Shown one piece after another: positions 6,935 through 16,283 of a DNA stretch of 64,000 nt (within the stretch, counting starts at the first letter, position 1; each line of letters starts with the position of its first letter). Position numbers and translations under genes: made by a program. The notes under the pieces were generated by a model that did not search any database, was not told the DNA's origin, and was given only the letters and a program-made list of their open reading frames with translations. Source of the DNA: Bifidobacterium colobi (GTDB taxonomy: Bacteria; Actinomycetota; Actinomycetes; Actinomycetales; Bifidobacteriaceae); contig NZ_JAFEJU010000002.1 in the NCBI RefSeq assembly GCF_018555455.1, forward strand, positions 310,001 to 374,000. The letters run 5' to 3'.

Positions 6935-9814
6935 TTACTTGCCTTGCGCCAGGTTCTTGCATTCGGATGAGAAGTCCTGATGCTCCTGCAGCAGATCCAC
7001 GGTCAGGGGCTTCGGGAAGGTCTTCGAACGCTTGGACGCATTGGCCGGAGCCTTCTCGCCCTGGTAGAGCGGCGTCGGATAGGTCTTCAGGAGCTCCTTA
7101 CGGCCTTTGTCGATGATCACGCCGGCCATCTTCTGCGCCTTCGGGTTGGTCTTGGCGCCCTTGTCCAGCACGGCCACCGACTCGGTCAGCGAGTAGTTGC
7201 CTTCCTCGGGGTCCACGTAATCGATCGGCAGGCCCTTCTTCTTATCAGCCACGGCCTGGTGACGCAGACCGAAGCCAATCGCCACCTCGCCGGAGCGCAC
7301 GGCCTTCAACGGGCCGGAGCCGGACTGTTCAAGATGCGGGCCGGCATTGCGGTAGATGGCGGTCAGCAGCTGCTTGCCTTCATCGCCAGTGCCGTAGGCA
7401 TCGGCGATGGCCTGGATCATCAGCCAGCCGGTGGAGGAACCTTCCATATCCGGCACGGAGATCAGACCCTTGTACTGCGGGTCGGCAAGATCCTTGAAGC
7501 TCTTCGGCTCAGGCACGCCGGCCTCCTTCAGCGCGGTGGTGTTCACGATGATTGCGCCTTCCTGTGCGGTGGTGGGAGAGCGGTATGCAGGTGCCGTGGA
7601 ATTCTCGGAAGTGCCGAGCAGCTTAGAATGCACGTCGGTCAGATCGGCGAACATATGGTTGCGATCCTGCGCGGAATCCACGTAGTAGGAGCTCATGGTG
7701 AGCATGTCCGCTTCCAGAGCCTTGCCCTCGGCGAGCATCTTGCCGCCGAGCTCGGAGGTGCCGAAGCTTTGGATGATGTACTGGTTCTTGAAACCGTTGT
7801 TATCCAGCGCGTGCTGGAAGGCCACCACAGCCTCATCATCGGCGTTCGTGTAAATCACCACCTGACCATTGGTGCTGGCGGTGGCCGTGGCGCCGAAGCC
7901 GAAGCCGACCAGCAGCACGGCGAGCACTGCGGACAGTCCTGCGGTGAACGCGTTGCGAGCCTTGCGATTGCCGGAAGTCGGCAGCGGGAAGTCCGGCGTA
8001 CCGTTGTGCGCGGCCTGTGCGGCAGCGGTCAGTCGCGTATCAGCGGCGACTGTGGAGCGGGCGGCGGCCAGCTGCGGAGTCTTGACAGGTACGCGGGCGG
8101 CAGCCTTGGCACGTTCGGCGGAACGGTCGCGCGTGGCGAACGCGATCACACCCTTGACCACCAGGTTGGTGACCAGAATCAGCAGCGAGAGCACGAACAC
8201 ATCATCGAACTTGGCGATATGCTGCAATGCGGAGATCTTCGTGGTGATTACCTGCGTGCGGGCACCGGTCAGGAAGACCACCGCGGAGATGGTCACCATG
8301 GCGTTGACGAAGTAGTAGCCGAAGACCTGCAAAATCGTGGGCCATGCGTTCGGCGTCACCACGCGCACGATGGTTTTGATCCAGTTGTCACCCATGAGCT
8401 TGGCCGTGGTCTCCCAGCCGGCGTTCATCTTGGAGAGCGAATCCTTGATCATCTGGTACGGGGTGGCGAAGTAGTGGATGATGTTCGCGATGATCAGAAT
8501 CCAGAACGTGTTCTGCAGCGAGGAGCCTGAGAACGCGAACAGGAAGGCGATGCCGAGCACCATGCCAGGCACGGTGTTGATGATCGCGGAGATTGCGTCC
8601 ACCGAACGCTTCGCCCAGTTCGGCAGCTTGGATCGGGAGGTCACGAGGCCTGCGGCGTAGGCGAACAGGCAGCCTACGATGGCGGTCATCACGGCCACAT
8701 ACAGCGAGTTGGTGAACACCTGGGTGAGTTCGGAATCGGTGAACATGTTCGCGATATGTGAGAACGTGGGCGCCACGTTGAACGGCCATTCGGTGACGAA
8801 CGGAATCAGCAGAATCACGGCGAACACGGAGAGCGTGCACACCAGCACCACCACGGAAGCAATACCGCAGAACCAGTCGCGGCGCTTGCCCTTCGGCAGT
8901 TCGACCTGGCTGATCTGCTTGTAGCGGATGGCGAAACGCTCCAGCACGGTCATCAGAATGATGGAGATGATCGAGGGGATGAGCATGAACACGGCGATCA
9001 CGGCACCGCGGTTGAAGTTCGGGATGGAGCCGAGCATCTGGTTGAACAGGGTCATGGCCAGCACGTCGTACTCGCCGCCCACCGAGGTAGGAATGCCGTA
9101 GTCGGTGAATGCGAGGAAGAACGACTGGATGAACGCCACCGCCATCGTGCCAATCAATGGGCGAAGCACGGTGTTGAGGAACGTGGTCAGCGGCTTGTCT
9201 CCCATGATGTGCGAGACGATGATGAACTTCTTATCCACGAACTGGAAGCTGTTGTTGATCAGCAGGAAGCAGGTGGGCAGCGTGTAGATCACGTAGCCCA
9301 TCAAGAGGCCGTTGAACCCGTAGATATCGAACAGCTGGTGTCCGAACAGTCGGGTGATCAGACCCTGCTTGCCGAACGAGTAGATGATGGCGAAACCGTA
9401 GGTGATGGTCGGCAGCAGCATCGGCAGCTGGGCGAGCAGCGCCACGGCCTTCTTGAATCCGGCCGGCACATTCGTGCAGTTGATGGTGTAAGCCAACAGG
9501 AATGCGAGCAGCACGGCCACCAGTGCGGAGGTGGCGGAAACGGCCAGCGAGTTGGTGATCGAGCGCGTGAACTCCGGGCGGGAGAGGACGGCCGCATAGT
9601 TGGCGAGCGTGGCGTCGCCGGATGCGGTGGTGAAGGACCGGAAGATGACCAGCGCCATCGGCACCACGAGGAACGCGGCGAAGCAGACGGCTACGATGGC
9701 CAGCAGCGTCCACAGTTCGGTTTGCTTCGGCGCGCGCGGACGGCGCTCGTAGTTGACGATCTCAGGGCGGATGTTGGGCAGCTGCTTGCCTGCCTGAATG
9801 GATTCGACGGACAT
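6935..9814 (-). CDS. AEP ABC transporter: permease fused to substrate-binding protein
   Basis: This single 959-residue protein joins two parts that are normally separate. Residues about 35-565 are a double permease of the FbpB/PhnU-PhnV type, with two six-helix halves, each with an EAA-like loop. A charged Ala-rich linker (about 570-620) follows. One more hydrophobic helix at about 622-645 (AVLAVLLVGFGFG) leads into a family 1 binding protein of about 310 residues starting VVIYTNADDEAVVAF. The linker has no stop or start that would split it. If the permease ends in the cytoplasm, helix 13 would place the binding domain outside and tether it to the channel. PhnW and PhnX downstream point to 2-aminoethylphosphonate as substrate. 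The start is three bases after the ATPase stop. Confidence 0.92.
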   Translation of the reverse strand: MSVESIQAGKQLPNIRPEIVNYERRPRAPKQTELWTLLAIVAVCFAAFLVVPMALVIFRSFTTASGDATLANYAAVLSRPEFTRSITNSLAVSATSALVAVLLAFLLAYTINCTNVPAGFKKAVALLAQLPMLLPTITYGFAIIYSFGKQGLITRLFGHQLFDIYGFNGLLMGYVIYTLPTCFLLINNSFQFVDKKFIIVSHIMGDKPLTTFLNTVLRPLIGTMAVAFIQSFFLAFTDYGIPTSVGGEYDVLAMTLFNQMLGSIPNFNRGAVIAVFMLIPSIISIILMTVLERFAIRYKQISQVELPKGKRRDWFCGIASVVVLVCTLSVFAVILLIPFVTEWPFNVAPTFSHIANMFTDSELTQVFTNSLYVAVMTAIVGCLFAYAAGLVTSRSKLPNWAKRSVDAISAIINTVPGMVLGIAFLFAFSGSSLQNTFWILIIANIIHYFATPYQMIKDSLSKMNAGWETTAKLMGDNWIKTIVRVVTPNAWPTILQVFGYYFVNAMVTISAVVFLTGARTQVITTKISALQHIAKFDDVFVLSLLILVTNLVVKGVIAFATRDRSAERAKAAARVPVKTPQLAAARSTVAADTRLTAAAQAAHNGTPDFPLPTSGNRKARNAFTAGLSAVLAVLLVGFGFGATATASTNGQVVIYTNADDEAVVAFQHALDNNGFKNQYIIQSFGTSELGGKMLAEGKALEADMLTMSSYYVDSAQDRNHMFADLTDVHSKLLGTSENSTAPAYRSPTTAQEGAIIVNTTALKEAGVPEPKSFKDLADPQYKGLISVPDMEGSSTGWLMIQAIADAYGTGDEGKQLLTAIYRNAGPHLEQSGSGPLKAVRSGEVAIGFGLRHQAVADKKKGLPIDYVDPEEGNYSLTESVAVLDKGAKTNPKAQKMAGVIIDKGRKELLKTYPTPLYQGEKAPANASKRSKTFPKPLTVDLLQEHQDFSSECKNLAQGK

Positions 9815-9817
9815 GGC

Positions 9818-10624
9818 TCAGGCCTCCTGACCGGCGAGGGCGTGGGTGTCGGTCTTGGCGGCGGCCTGCTCGTCCGCTTCGGCTTCGCTGAACAGCGAGT
9901 AGATGTTGTTGCGCTTCACCTCAAGCTGGTGGAGGATGAACTTCTTGACGAAGTCGGACGCCGGGTGCTCGATGATGTTCTCCGGCGTATCGAACTGGGC
10001 GATCTTGCCGTGGTTGATGATGAGCACCTTGTCGCTCATTGTGCAGGCTTCCTCAGGATCGTGGGTGACCATGATGGTGGTGAGCTTGTACTGGTCCACG
10101 ATCTGCTTGATCTTGGCCTTGATGGATTCCTTGATCACGCCGTCCAATGCGGAAAGCGGCTCGTCGAGCAGCAGCAGCTTCGGCTTCATCACCAACGTGC
10201 GGGCCAAGGCCACACGCTGCTTCTGGCCGCCGGAAAGCTCATCGATGTGTTTGTTCAGGTGCTCTTCCAAGCCGAGCAGCTTGATAAGCTCCTTGATTTC
10301 CGCTTCGGAGGAGATGCCGGGGTTGTTGCGAAGACCATAGGTGATGTTCTCGTAGGCGGTGAGGTTCGGGAACAGGGCGTAATCCTGGAACACGATGTTG
10401 AAGCCGCGCTTCTCCATCGGCACTTGGGTCAGATCCTCGCCGTTGTACAGGATCTGACCGCTGGTGGCATCGGTGATACCAAGGATGATGTTGAGCAGCG
10501 TGGTCTTGCCGCCGCCGGAAGGGCCGAGGATGGACATGATCTGTCCGTCTCCCAGAGTGAGGCTGATGCCGTTCAACACGTGAGTGTCACCGAACGACTT
10601 GGTGATGTTTTTCAGTTCGAGCAT
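9818..10624 (-). CDS. AEP ABC transporter ATP-binding protein
   Basis: This is the nucleotide-binding subunit of the phosphonate importer. It shows Walker A in GPSGGGKTT, the Q-loop in FNIVFQDYALFPNL, the signature LSGGQKQRVALARTL, Walker B in LLLLDEPLSALD and the switch His in MVTHDPEEA. The end lacks the long TOBE domain of MalK/PotA types. The ATG at 10624 gives the usual MLELKNITKSFG start; a GTG 21 bases upstream has no ribosome-binding site. It is the first gene of the operon and overlaps nothing, with three bases to the fused permease. Its family (Fe3+/spermidine/phosphonate type) fits 2-aminoethylphosphonate. Confidence 0.93.
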   Translation of the reverse strand: MLELKNITKSFGDTHVLNGISLTLGDGQIMSILGPSGGGKTTLLNIILGITDATSGQILYNGEDLTQVPMEKRGFNIVFQDYALFPNLTAYENITYGLRNNPGISSEAEIKELIKLLGLEEHLNKHIDELSGGQKQRVALARTLVMKPKLLLLDEPLSALDGVIKESIKAKIKQIVDQYKLTTIMVTHDPEEACTMSDKVLIINHGKIAQFDTPENIIEHPASDFVKKFILHQLEVKRNNIYSLFSEAEADEQAAAKTDTHALAGQEA

Positions 10625-10639
10625 ATTTCCCAACTTGCC

Positions 10640-10664
10640 TTCCACGCGTATGGGAAGCGTGGAA
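10640..10664. promoter_or_regulatory. Inverted repeat ahead of the AEP operon
   Basis: TTCCACGC at 10640-10647 and GCGTGGAA at 10657-10664 form a perfect 8-bp inverted repeat with a 9-bp centre. It begins 16 bp upstream of the ATPase start codon. It could be a regulator site or a small leader hairpin; no regulator gene is adjacent. Confidence 0.4.
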
Positions 10665-11148
10665 TAGAATTTCGGACATTCAACATTCAGTTATGTGCGG
10701 CCAAAACCGCTAGGTCGTAATTCCATAGTCCGGCAAGAGTGGGTGGCGTGAATCTTACATTGGCGAAAGCTCAACGAAGTCAAAGTGAACAGCAAGTAAA
10801 ACTACCCCTATAACGCGTAGTCGGCGTAGTTTTGCGGTGAAGCATGATTCCCATAATCGACGAAAAGTCTGCAACGCGGTTGTAAAAGGTTGCGAGCATT
10901 CGGTACGTGTGTGCCGAATGAGCCGCAGCGTTAATCTCAGCAACATATGCATATCTGCAATTTGCTATACGTTCACCTTGTCGTAAACAAACATCAAGAC
11001 AAAAAGTCGGGAGCGCAGGCCAATCGCCAGTAAGGATAAGGGCTGATTTGCGCGAAAAAAGTCGGAAAACAGCACGCCGAAACTACGTACTCGGCAGGGT
11101 GTTCCGATACTATTGAGCACGTCTGAATGGCTTGAACACGGAGGATTC
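10665..11148. other. Divergent intergenic region, AEP operon / anion permease
   Basis: About 480 bp without a convincing gene. The only open frame (10755-10952, minus) lacks a ribosome-binding site and any recognisable motif. The stretch must hold the divergent promoters. GCGTAGTCGGCGTAGTTTT near 10817 resembles CGCGTAGTTTCTG/CTACGTAGTTTTC near 6800-6836, upstream of phnW, but the meaning is unclear. Confidence 0.5.
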
Positions 11149-12327
11149 ATGCGGCGTTGGCTGATCAACCTGCTGAAGAATGAGACGATTCTGGTGGTCG
11201 CCGCACTACTCGCATTGATTTCCTGTTTCATCGTCCCGCCGGACGCCGACTACAAAGGCTACATTCACGCCAGCACCATCAGCCAGCTCATCTGCCTGAT
11301 GATCGTGGTGTGCGGCTTCCAGCGCATCGGCGTCTTCCGCATCATCGGCTCGCGTCTGCTAGAGAAAACCAGCACAATGCGCGGCCTTGTCATCACGCTT
11401 GTTGCACTCACCTTCTTCTCCGCCATGCTCATTACCAACGATGTGGCGCTGGTCACCTTCGTGCCGTTTGCGGTAGCCGTGCTCATCATGGCCGGCCAGC
11501 AGGAGAAAACCATTCTGGTGGCCATGCTGATGACCATTGGCGCCAACGTGGGCAGTATGCTCACCCCGATCGGCAACGCGCACAATCTGTATTTGAAAGC
11601 CCTCACCGGCATGCCGACCATGGATTTCATCGCCATCATGGCACCGTATTCCATCACCGCCGCCATTCTGTTGGTGATTGTGGCCTGCGTGGTATTCGGC
11701 AAACAGCCGGTCGGCAACCTCGGCAACCTGGAAACCGGGGTGCTGGCCCCCGAACGCAACAAGCATCAGCCTGACGAGATTCGCATCACCGGCTATGGCG
11801 CCGGCTACGGCGGCTGGCGTACCGTGGTCTATTCGCTGCTGTTCGTGGTCTGCCTGCTTGCCGTCTCCGATGTGATTCCGCTGTGGGCCATGTGCGTGAT
11901 CGTGGTGGTCGTATTCCTGTTCACCGACCGCCGCGTCTTCCGCTACGTGGATTGGGGACTGCCGCTCACCTTCTGTATGTTCTTCATCTTCATCGGCAAT
12001 ATGAAGCGCGTGCCGGAGTTCTATGAACTTGCGCGCTCGCTGGTCGGCGGTCACCCGCTCGAAGTGGCCGTGGCCTCCAGCCAGGTGATCAGCAACGTGC
12101 CGACCACGATTCTGTTGTCAGGCTTCTCCGACCAATGGCGCGAGCTGATTATCGGCACCAATCTGGGCGGCATGGGAACCCTGATCGCCTCGATGGCCTC
12201 GCTCATCTCCTACAAGAACGTGGTGCGCCAGTATCCGGACAAGAAAGGCCGGTACCTAGCCGTCTACTCGGCAGTCAACGTACTGTTCTTGGCGGTGCTC
12301 GTGGGACTGAGCTGGATCATCGAGTAA
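11149..12327 (+). CDS. Anion permease of the ArsB/NhaD/SLC13 superfamily
   Basis: A 392-residue polytopic membrane protein with about 10-11 hydrophobic segments. The segments LITNDVALVTFVPFAVAVL and GANVGSMLTPIGNAHNLYLKAL match the paired, internally repeated hairpins of the ion-transporter superfamily. A second motif is VISNVPTTILLSGF. Such proteins move arsenite, di- or tricarboxylates, sulfate or sodium; the substrate cannot be read here. The ATG at 11149 is preceded by GGAGG five bases upstream and is preferred to the in-frame ATG at 11113. It is transcribed divergently from the AEP operon and stands alone; 15-bp repeats follow. Confidence 0.85.
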   Translation: MRRWLINLLKNETILVVAALLALISCFIVPPDADYKGYIHASTISQLICLMIVVCGFQRIGVFRIIGSRLLEKTSTMRGLVITLVALTFFSAMLITNDVALVTFVPFAVAVLIMAGQQEKTILVAMLMTIGANVGSMLTPIGNAHNLYLKALTGMPTMDFIAIMAPYSITAAILLVIVACVVFGKQPVGNLGNLETGVLAPERNKHQPDEIRITGYGAGYGGWRTVVYSLLFVVCLLAVSDVIPLWAMCVIVVVVFLFTDRRVFRYVDWGLPLTFCMFFIFIGNMKRVPEFYELARSLVGGHPLEVAVASSQVISNVPTTILLSGFSDQWRELIIGTNLGGMGTLIASMASLISYKNVVRQYPDKKGRYLAVYSAVNVLFLAVLVGLSWIIE

Positions 12328-12346
12328 GCATCATCGCCACAGCATT

Positions 12347-12421
12347 ACCTAGCATCACCAGACCTAGCATCACCAGACCTAGCATCACCAGACCTAGCAT
12401 CACCAGACCTAGCATCACCAG
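12347..12421. repeat. Five perfect 15-bp tandem repeats
   Basis: ACCTAGCATCACCAG is repeated five times without a mismatch (12347, 12362, 12377, 12392, 12407). The last unit overlaps the stop codon of the convergent GH51 gene at 12415-12417. A perfect array of this kind may vary in copy number among strains. Confidence 0.95.
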
Positions 12422-15213
12422 CGCGCGGTCACCAAAGTCAGACTGTACGGCTGAATCTTCATTGCCAACAGTGAATTAGCGGCCGGCAACTGCAGCGCAC
12501 GATGCTCGGGGATGATTGCACCCTCAGCCTTACCGCGGTAGCCGATGGTGGTTTTCGCAGTAGGCGCGGCGCTCAGCGTTTCGATTTCCAATCGAACGGT
12601 GCTGCTGGAGACCGCACTGTGGGAGACTGCTTTGCTGGAGACTGCTTTGCTGGAGATTGCACTGCGTCCGGCGTTGTCGGCGTCGCCAGTGCTGATAACA
12701 GTGTTATTGCCGCTGGTCCCTCTACCGAGTGCAGCCAGCCCGCGCTCGATTTCCAATGTCACATCCACGGCTTTGGCACTGGTGTTGACGATTTTGATAT
12801 ACCGGCAGCTGCTGCTATTGCCGATACTGCTGCAATCGCCGCCGGTTGCGCTCACATACAGATGCCGTGCTGTTGCCGTGCGCTCTACATCCACCTGATA
12901 GGTGAACGGGCCCACATGCGCGGAGAATAGGCGCTCCGCCTCATAGTTGAGCGTGGGATTGACGTGCGCGGGATTGAATTCGATGAGATTCTGCGCCCAA
13001 CCTTTGGCGGGAATATGCGCCAGCAGCGGCGCGTAGGACGTCATTTTTACCACGTCGGAATTGCGCTCGCAGCCGGTCAGGAATGCGGCCTCACCCAGCG
13101 CCGACTTCCATGTGTTCGCACCCTGCTCGGTCTGCGGTTGCCCCGCAAAATAGCCGTTCGCCGAATACTCGCCGAAATACACGCCGGCACCGCAACGAGG
13201 GTAGTTGTCGAAACGATGTGCCTGCGATTCGAACCATTCGGGCGAATGATAGGAATGCTCGTCCACAATAATCGCGTCGCCAGTGGCGGAATCCAGCGCG
13301 CCAGTGCCGGCGGTGGCCACCGTGCGCGCATAATCCCACGTACGCTTCATCGGCAGTTGGAATGGGAACAATCCGGCGCTCATAATGCACAGCATGTGCG
13401 GGTATATGGCGTGAATCGCGTCGCTGATGCGCGTGAACTTCGCCACGTAGTCAGCCCCGAAATTCTCATTGCCCACGCCGATCATATCCAAACCAAACGG
13501 CTCAGGATGCCCCATATCACGCCGAACCGCAGCCCAAGGGCTCGTGTTCGGATTCCCATTGGCGAATTCAATCAGATCCAGATAATCCTGGATCACATTG
13601 CGACGGAACGCTTCGGAATCAATGTCCATGTGGCGCGGATCGCGGCCGGGCGACTGGCATGCGATGCCGGCGAACAATGTCGGCAACGGTTTGGCACCAA
13701 GATCCTCGCATAGGCAGAAGTACTCGTAGAAGCCGATTTGATAGCTCTGGCAGTAGCTCGACCCGTCCGGCATTTTGAACGACCAGATCGAATACTGCGG
13801 TCGACGGGCGGCCAGAGCGCCGATGGTATCCTTCCAACGGTACTCGTTGCCGGGCGTCACGCCCTCCACGATGCAGCCGCCGGGGAAGCGCATGAACGTG
13901 GGATGGAGGGCTTTGATGGTTTCCACCAAGTCTCGCCGCAGCTTGCCATAACGCCATTTCGGGTCTCCCGCGCCCCAGTAGTCCGCGTCCATGAACTGCA
14001 CCAGATCCAAGTCAAACAGCACATTGCCGTGTGCGGTAATGTGCGGATTTGCGGCGGCTGCTGGTTGGGTGGTTGGCTCGGTGGTTGGCTCTGATGTGGG
14101 GTGGGCGGTCGGTTTTGCGGTCGGTCCGGTGGTTGACTCGGCTGTGGGCTTTTCAGTCGGTTCTGCGGTCGGTCCGGTGTTTGGCTCAGCTGTGGGCTTT
14201 TCAGTCGGTTCTTCGGTCGGTTCGGCGGTCGGCTTATCGGTCAGTTCGACTGCCGGCTCAGCACCCGGTTCGATGGCGATGTGCAGTTTGCCATAGTCGG
14301 TTCGAATACCGCGCACCTGAGCGGTGCAGTGCAGCCAGCCGTTGGTGTCGTGCTCGATGTGCACGTTGACGTTGGCGGCGGTGTTGTCGGTTGCTGCAGT
14401 GTCGGTTGCGATGTTGCTGGCTGCCGCAGTGCTGGCTGCCACAGTGCTGGTTGTGACAGTGCCGGCTGCCGCAGTGCTGGCTGCCACAGTGCTGGTTGTG
14501 ACAGTGCCGGCTGCCGCAGTGCCGGCTGCCGCAGTGCCGGCTGCCGCAGTGCCGGCTGCCGCAGTGCCGGCTGCCGCAGTGCCGGCTGCGGCACAATCAT
14601 CCTTGGTGCTGCAATCGAACCGGGCGGTTTCCGTCAGCGGTTCGCCATTCTTGCCAATCACACGTACCGCGAGTACAAACGTGCCGACTACCGGGCGCAG
14701 TTGGAAATCAACGTCATAGATATGCCCGGCGACTATGGAGAAGGCTGGCTCGCTGCCGTTCTTGCCGCCGCCGTTGTAGCCGAGGTTTTCGATGAACATG
14801 GGACTGCTGGAGTGCTGCGTTGCGGACTGTGCTGTGGAGGATTGTGCGGTTGCGTTGCTATATGCGGGCAGTGTGGCGCTGATGCGCGCGTACCTGCTGT
14901 GCGCGTGAACCGGGGGAGCGGGGCAGTGCGTGGTGAGAATCTGCCCATGGTCGCCGCGGATTTCACTGCCGTAGCTTTCCGCGGTGCAGTTGGTGAAACG
15001 CCAGAATCGTAGCGGATCGGCCTCGGTGCGCCAGCGGTCGGCACCGGACAGTCGCCATGTGTGATGGTTCAGATAGACGCCGTCGAAACTGTAATTGTTC
15101 ACCATGTTGGCGTTGAGGCCGCCGTCGGCACTGTGATTGATGTCTTCAAAGAAAACGCCGTAAAGCCGCTCGCTTGTCCGGTGAGTGGGGCTTGAGACTG
15201 TGATCCGAACCAT
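12415..15213 (-). CDS. GH51 alpha-L-arabinofuranosidase with low-complexity inserts
   Basis: A GH51 arabinofuranosidase that removes arabinosyl side groups from plant arabinan or arabinoxylan oligosaccharides, probably inside the cell since no signal peptide is seen. The family start is clear (SERLYGVFFEDINHSADGG). The acid/base is near E582 in GVGNENFG and the nucleophile near E682 in YFGEYSANG. With the ATG at 15213 it has 932 residues; an upstream in-frame ATG at 15303 is possible, and neither has a good ribosome-binding site. The excess length over usual 500-700-residue enzymes comes from two tracts: about ten AAAGT-like units at about 205-280, and a Thr/Pro/Glu-rich TEKPTAEP-type tract at about 320-390. 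Both lie in the N-terminal half, before the catalytic barrel. The RpiR regulator gene is divergent and may control it. Confidence 0.9.
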   Translation of the reverse strand: MVRITVSSPTHRTSERLYGVFFEDINHSADGGLNANMVNNYSFDGVYLNHHTWRLSGADRWRTEADPLRFWRFTNCTAESYGSEIRGDHGQILTTHCPAPPVHAHSRYARISATLPAYSNATAQSSTAQSATQHSSSPMFIENLGYNGGGKNGSEPAFSIVAGHIYDVDFQLRPVVGTFVLAVRVIGKNGEPLTETARFDCSTKDDCAAAGTAAAGTAAAGTAAAGTAAAGTAAAGTVTTSTVAASTAAAGTVTTSTVAASTAAASNIATDTAATDNTAANVNVHIEHDTNGWLHCTAQVRGIRTDYGKLHIAIEPGAEPAVELTDKPTAEPTEEPTEKPTAEPNTGPTAEPTEKPTAESTTGPTAKPTAHPTSEPTTEPTTQPAAAANPHITAHGNVLFDLDLVQFMDADYWGAGDPKWRYGKLRRDLVETIKALHPTFMRFPGGCIVEGVTPGNEYRWKDTIGALAARRPQYSIWSFKMPDGSSYCQSYQIGFYEYFCLCEDLGAKPLPTLFAGIACQSPGRDPRHMDIDSEAFRRNVIQDYLDLIEFANGNPNTSPWAAVRRDMGHPEPFGLDMIGVGNENFGADYVAKFTRISDAIHAIYPHMLCIMSAGLFPFQLPMKRTWDYARTVATAGTGALDSATGDAIIVDEHSYHSPEWFESQAHRFDNYPRCGAGVYFGEYSANGYFAGQPQTEQGANTWKSALGEAAFLTGCERNSDVVKMTSYAPLLAHIPAKGWAQNLIEFNPAHVNPTLNYEAERLFSAHVGPFTYQVDVERTATARHLYVSATGGDCSSIGNSSSCRYIKIVNTSAKAVDVTLEIERGLAALGRGTSGNNTVISTGDADNAGRSAISSKAVSSKAVSHSAVSSSTVRLEIETLSAAPTAKTTIGYRGKAEGAIIPEHRALQLPAANSLLAMKIQPYSLTLVTARW

Positions 15214-15376
15214 GATGCCATTGTAGTTGGTTTGCGGGCTCGGGCATGGGCTGAATTGCCGGCGGCGAGCGAAGGTGAACAGAAAAGTTCGCTTATCGTT
15301 CATGTTGCGGTTAATGCTATGTGCGTATTTTCACGGTCCGAACCGGTACGCTCGGTAATCAGGAAGTAATACGAAA

Positions 15377-16270
15377 ATGGCGACAATCGGGAGCGTACCT
15401 GTGCAATCCTCGGTGGGAATACGAGAACGTATCGACCACGTGTATCCAACGTTACGCCCGGCTGAGCGAGCCGTGGCGCAATATATTCGCGATCATACGG
15501 AAGATGCGGCCGAACTGACGGTCGGGCAGCTCGCCGACGTGGCGCATGTGAGCCAGCCGACGGTGATTCGTTTCTCGCGCAAACTCGGTTTCGGCGGATA
15601 CCGTGAACTGCGGTACGTGCTGCGGCATCCGGCCGCCGCGCATCAGGTGACGTTCGATCCCCTGTCCGGCTTCGACCTGAACCCTTGGGATAGCGTGGAT
15701 GAGATTCCCGCCAAAGCCGCCGATGGCGCCAAAGCGCTGATTGATGAAATGCGCAGCGCATTGGATCCCAAGGCGTACCGCAAGGCGATTGATATTATCG
15801 CCGAAGCGGGATTGATTGATATTTTCGGCGTGGAGAATTCGCTGACGCCGGCCATGGATCTGTTCACGAAGTTCGAGTATCTGGGGCTCACATGCCGCCT
15901 CAATACGGACGCTTACCTGCAGCAGATCGGCGCCGGACACCTCACTCATGGCGATGTGGCCATCGCATTCTCCCACTCCGGAAGCTCAGCGGATACGGTC
16001 AAGGCGCTTCGGTTGGCGAAGTCGCGTGGGGCGAAAACCATTGCGATCACCAACGCGATGGGTGCTCCGTTGGCCAGCTGGGCTGATGTAGTGCTTGTGA
16101 CCGGGCGCGACTCGCATGCCATTTACGGCAATGCGATTTTCTCGCGCGTGGCCGATACCGCTTTGGTGGACATGCTCTATATGGGCGTGATTCTCTCCGA
16201 CTACGGTCGGTTCTCTACCGCGTTGGACGAATCCGGTCGCATGATTCGCGATCGCGTGTTCGAAGGGTGA
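15377..16270 (+). CDS. RpiR-family transcriptional regulator
   Basis: Residues about 10-85 are the RpiR winged helix-turn-helix (LTVGQLADVAHVSQPTVIRFSRKLGF). Residues about 120-270 are a SIS sugar-phosphate-binding domain (AIAFSHSGSSADTVKAL, AKTIAITNAMG). Such regulators respond to phosphorylated sugars. The 297-residue length is normal. AGGAAG ten bases before the ATG at 15377 supports the start. It is divergent from the GH51 gene with about 160 bp between the starts, so control of arabinoside use is the likely role. A long palindromic element follows immediately. Confidence 0.9.
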   Translation: MATIGSVPVQSSVGIRERIDHVYPTLRPAERAVAQYIRDHTEDAAELTVGQLADVAHVSQPTVIRFSRKLGFGGYRELRYVLRHPAAAHQVTFDPLSGFDLNPWDSVDEIPAKAADGAKALIDEMRSALDPKAYRKAIDIIAEAGLIDIFGVENSLTPAMDLFTKFEYLGLTCRLNTDAYLQQIGAGHLTHGDVAIAFSHSGSSADTVKALRLAKSRGAKTIAITNAMGAPLASWADVVLVTGRDSHAIYGNAIFSRVADTALVDMLYMGVILSDYGRFSTALDESGRMIRDRVFEG

Positions 16271-16283
16271 TTATTTTGTGAGC

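Noticed and set aside
14281-15012. A plus-strand Cys-rich repeat protein (SAGCRSAGCHSAGC)
   Set aside because: It is the shadow of the AAAGT-coding 15-bp repeats in the GH51 gene. The Cys pattern comes from the repeat unit only.
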